From Candidatus Bathyarchaeota archaeon (GTDB taxonomy: Archaea; Thermoproteota; Bathyarchaeia; TCS64), in the NCBI GenBank assembly GCA_018396515.1, contig JAGTQJ010000059.1, positions 1 through 8,587 of the forward strand: a stretch of DNA of 8,587 nt. Reading direction: 5' to 3'. Each line of letters starts with the position of its first letter. Position 1 is the first letter of the stretch. Positions 6,596 through 8,587 of the stretch are shown one piece after another. A program made the position numbers and the translations under genes. Below the pieces are notes generated by a model. The model ran no database searches, was not told where the DNA came from, and saw only the letters and a program-made list of their open reading frames with translations.

Positions 6596-8349
6596 TAAAC
6601 CCTCCCATCATCCTTGGCTGCAGGCCCGCTGGGCGGGTCAGCCCCCTCCGCTTCTATCTCCATCATTATCCCCTTCAGGAGCTCCTCCGCCTTGAAGGCC
6701 TCCTTACCAAGGATCCTCTCCACCTCCTCGGAGGCGAACTCTATATAGTACCTCGTTATGAGCCTAGCAACCTCGGCGTTCTCTGTTATCTCCCTAGCCC
6801 TGAGCTCGTGGAGGAATAGGGCCCTCTTATCTATCTCCTCGAGGATGGCCTCCTTGGAGAGGCCCCTCCTCCAGGCTATCCTGTCTAGGAGGATACTGTC
6901 CTTGAACTCTGCCTTGAACCTGTCCGTTAAGGGGTCCCAGGTGGCTATGGGGATGAACCGGTCGTGGTTGGCCACCTCCGTCACCGCCCTTATCCTCCTC
7001 CCGAACCTGGCGGTTCGGCCCCCTCCTGGGAGCTGGACCCTCTCGACGAGGGCGACGGCGTTTAGGAGGGGGATGTAGACCTCCGCCACGTTCATCGGGG
7101 GGCTGGTCAGACGCCTAACGGCATACTCCACGCTCTCGGCGTGGAGGGTGGTGAGGCCCCCATGCCCCGTCGCCAATGCCTGGAATAGGACGAAGGCCTC
7201 CTCCCCCCTGATCTCCCCCACCACGATGTAGTCGGGCCTGTACCTGAGGGAGGCCTTGACCAGGTCGAATAGGGAGACCATCCCCATCTTCACAGTCCCA
7301 AGCCCGTAGCTCTCCCTGGTGACGAGCTGAACCCAGTTCTCGTGGGGGAAGTTGAGCTCGGGGATCTCCTCAACCGTCACGATCTTCATGGAGGGCTTTA
7401 CGAGGCTGGCTAATGCGTTCAGGGTGCTCGTCTTCCCAGCCCCAGTCCCCCCGATCACGGCTATGGTCATCCTGTTCTCTATGAGCATCCAGAAGTAGGC
7501 AGCCAATCTCTCGTCGAGGGTCCCGAGCTCCATGAGCTCCACGATGGAGAAGGGCCTCTCCCTGAACCTCCTGATGGTGAAGGAGCCCCCCTTCGGGGAG
7601 ACCTCCCTCTTGAAGGTCGCCGCCAGCCTATCCCTGTTGGGGAGCATCGCGTCGAGGATGGGGAAGGCGGTAGAGATGTGCTTACCGGAGAAGTGGGTGA
7701 GCTTCACTATCAGGTTGTCCAGGGCCTCCTCATCCGTAAAGATAATGTTGGTCGGGATGCTCTCATAGCTCCTATGCCAGACATAGGCGGGGACATTAAC
7801 CCCGTTGACGGAGAGGTCCTCTATCATCCTATCCCTCATCACCACGTGGATGGGGCCGAACCCCAGGAGATCCCGCCTCAGGTAGTAGAGGATCCTCGGC
7901 CAGGAACCCTTAGGGATCCTCCTTGCATACCCATACTTCCTCGCGAGCCTCCCAGCCTCCCTCTCCAGATGGACCTCGGGCTCCACATAGTCCTCCGGGG
8001 GCTCAACCTCCCTCACGATGATATCCGAGAGGCCCCGGAGGATCTCCCGCTCCCTATCCGTGAGCCTAACCTCCTCCACGAAGTAGGCCTTCCCCCCACC
8101 CAGCTCAGTGAGCGCGGCGATGACAACCCTGGAAAAGGGATGCTCAACCGAGTAAGACTCCAAGACCAGGGCATCCTTAGGGAGCTCCTTAAACAAGACC
8201 CCCGGAGCCTCAGGAGGAGGCCCCCTAACGAAGAAATCCCTGACAGACCTAAAGAAACCTGAAAAAGACCTAGAAATAAATGAGCCGGAGAGCCCGATAT
8301 TTCTAGCATTAAAAATAGACCCATCGGAGTTAGGCCTCTTCACACCCAC
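6595..8349 (-). CDS. Type II/IV secretion-family ATPase (GspE/FlaI/TadA-like) for pilus assembly
   Basis: This 584-residue ATPase powers filament assembly as a cytoplasmic hexamer docked on the platform protein. The sequence shows an N-terminal domain (about 55-265, with YYLRRDLLGFGPI at 155-167 and IEDLSVNGVNVP at 176-187), Walker A GGTGAGKTS at 300-308 (Lys306), an Asp/Glu box TVEEIPEL at 325-332, Walker B with YIVVGEIRGEEA at 374-385 (Glu379), and a His box ATGHGGLTTLHAES at 393-406 (His396, His403). All catalytic elements are intact. The C-terminus after about 480 is a helical, charged tail. The start is uncertain: an in-frame TAG at 8358 limits it to GTG 8349 or GTG 8343, or a later codon such as TTG 8196, because residues 1-45 use A/T-richer codons and look poorly structured. 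No good Shine-Dalgarno is seen before GTG 8349. Family assignment is firm; the specific system (pilus versus secretion) is inferred from neighbours. Confidence 0.96.
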   Translation of the reverse strand: MGVKRPNSDGSIFNARNIGLSGSFISRSFSGFFRSVRDFFVRGPPPEAPGVLFKELPKDALVLESYSVEHPFSRVVIAALTELGGGKAYFVEEVRLTDREREILRGLSDIIVREVEPPEDYVEPEVHLEREAGRLARKYGYARRIPKGSWPRILYYLRRDLLGFGPIHVVMRDRMIEDLSVNGVNVPAYVWHRSYESIPTNIIFTDEEALDNLIVKLTHFSGKHISTAFPILDAMLPNRDRLAATFKREVSPKGGSFTIRRFRERPFSIVELMELGTLDERLAAYFWMLIENRMTIAVIGGTGAGKTSTLNALASLVKPSMKIVTVEEIPELNFPHENWVQLVTRESYGLGTVKMGMVSLFDLVKASLRYRPDYIVVGEIRGEEAFVLFQALATGHGGLTTLHAESVEYAVRRLTSPPMNVAEVYIPLLNAVALVERVQLPGGGRTARFGRRIRAVTEVANHDRFIPIATWDPLTDRFKAEFKDSILLDRIAWRRGLSKEAILEEIDKRALFLHELRAREITENAEVARLITRYYIEFASEEVERILGKEAFKAEELLKGIMMEIEAEGADPPSGPAAKDDGRV

Positions 8350-8378
8350 CCCATCCTACCCACTCCTCAAACACCCAG

Positions 8379-8383
8379 AAAAA
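8379..8383 (-). terminator. T-run in the gap between pilin-like gene and ATPase gene
   Basis: On the minus strand a TTTTT run within CCCTCTTTTTCTGGG lies about 18 bases after the stop of the upstream gene. Archaeal termination commonly uses U-rich tracts without a hairpin. Five Ts make a weak signal, so partial read-through into the ATPase operon is plausible. No strong hairpin is apparent. Confidence 0.4.
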
Positions 8384-8400
8384 GAGGGGAACAGCCCAGA

Positions 8401-8586
8401 TCATGGAAGGATTATAGATTTGGGATACTGACGCCCCGCAACCGTCTGAACCATGATCTCAACAGTCATACCAGACTTCCATGGAGTTGGGTCATCCTTA
8501 TTCAACGCTATCCAACTGTCAAGAACATCTCCAGGAGATAAGGTCCTGTAAAAGTTATCACCTATAGTTACGTTTGCTATTGAAAT
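8401..8586 (-). CDS. C-terminal fragment of a secreted pilin-like protein (5' end outside window)
   Basis: The last 61 residues of a protein enter from the right edge and stop at TGA 8403-8401. The fragment begins ISIANVTIGDNF, is beta-strand-like throughout, and ends VEIMVQTVAGRQYPKSIILP. A tail of the form G-x-T-V-E-x-x-V-Q-T-x-A-G-x-x-Y-P-K-x-x-x-L-P is one I associate with archaeal pilin/archaellin-like proteins, where the last strand closes the globular beta domain. It therefore probably is the major or an additional filament subunit, but the diagnostic N-terminal signal lies outside the window. Its codons are clearly richer in A and T than those of the operon to its left. It shares the strand and lies 51 bases upstream of the ATPase start. 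Confidence 0.75.
   Translation of the reverse strand: MSIANVTIGDNFYRTLSPGDVLDSWIALNKDDPTPWKSGMTVEIMVQTVAGRQYPKSIILP
8409..8421 (-). promoter_or_regulatory. Possible TATA-like element for the ATPase operon
   Basis: The minus strand reads AAATCTATAATCC here, inside the last codons of the upstream gene and about 60-70 bases before GTG 8349. A start of transcription some 25 bases downstream would leave a short leader. It could equally be coding sequence that happens to be A/T-rich. A second A/T-rich stretch (CTATTTTTAATG, near 8303-8314) lies inside the predicted ATPase start. Confidence 0.2.
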
Positions 8587-8587
8587 A

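Noticed and set aside
6582..6611. Ten-residue longer N-terminus of the platform protein (ATG 6611)
   Set aside because: It would overlap the ATPase gene and has no suitable Shine-Dalgarno, while ATG 6581 has GGAGGAGG at ideal spacing.
7678..8262. Plus-strand open frame of 194 codons opposite the ATPase
   Set aside because: It is a shadow of the ATPase gene, whose Walker A, Walker B and His-box motifs are on the other strand. The predicted product is rich in Pro, Leu and Arg with no recognisable fold.
8296..8329. Short inverted match CCGAT ... ATCGG as an operator or hairpin
   Set aside because: The arms are only five bases and separated by more than twenty bases; such matches are expected by chance.
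1..8587. CRISPR array, insertion sequence, tRNA or rRNA
   Set aside because: No regularly spaced direct repeats, transposase-like frames, terminal inverted repeats or tRNA-like cloverleaf ends were seen; nearly every base is covered by the pilus genes.

Overview
The window is a compact block of genes, all on the minus strand, that encodes an archaeal type IV pilus-like (archaellum/TadA-TadC family) machine. Archaeal origin is supported by class III-type prepilin signals (Arg-Gly followed by a hydrophobic stretch that begins Val-Ser-Pro-Ala or Gln-Phe-Val), by a FlaI/GspE-like ATPase next to a FlaJ/TadC-like platform protein, by very purine-rich Shine-Dalgarno sites (GGAGG types), and by heavy use of AGG for arginine and ATA for isoleucine. 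A thermophilic member of the TACK group (Bathyarchaeia, Korarchaeia or similar Thermoproteota-related lineages) is a reasonable guess. The exact lineage cannot be fixed from this sequence.

Layout in transcription order, from the right end to the left end: (1) 8586-8401, the 3' end of a small secreted, pilin-like protein whose tail resembles archaeal major pilins. (2) A 51-base gap with a T-run that may terminate or attenuate transcription. (3) 8349-6595, the secretion/assembly ATPase. (4) 6581-4818, the polytopic membrane platform with two T2SSF domains. (5) 4808-4008, 3993-3451, about 3447-2407 and 2413-1916, four pilin-like proteins, each with one N-terminal hydrophobic helix. (6) 1913 to beyond base 1, a very large pilin-like surface protein (at least 637 residues). 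It has three tandem InlB B-like repeats, a proline linker and 21 N-glycosylation sequons, and its C-terminus lies outside the window. From 8349 leftwards the genes are separated by 2 to 14 bases or overlap, so they almost certainly form one operon. No stretch over 300 bases lacks a gene.

The likely job is as follows. The ATPase powers the platform to assemble a filament, whose major subunit may be the gene cut by the right edge. The run of different minor pilin-like proteins, ending in a large repeat-bearing one, looks like a tip complex with a terminal adhesin, formally similar to bacterial GspHIJK or FimU-PilVWX-PilY1 sets. That analogy is inference. No prepilin peptidase, regulator, RNA gene, mobile element or CRISPR array is visible.

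The most puzzling local feature is the start of the third pilin-like gene (around 3434-3466). Its hydrophobic pilin helix, including a Glu at the +5 position, is encoded in frame directly after the stop codon of the preceding gene with no ATG, GTG or TTG available. An overlapping ATG with a strong ribosome-binding context lies one frame away. This is either an indel, a CTG start, or translational frameshifting.
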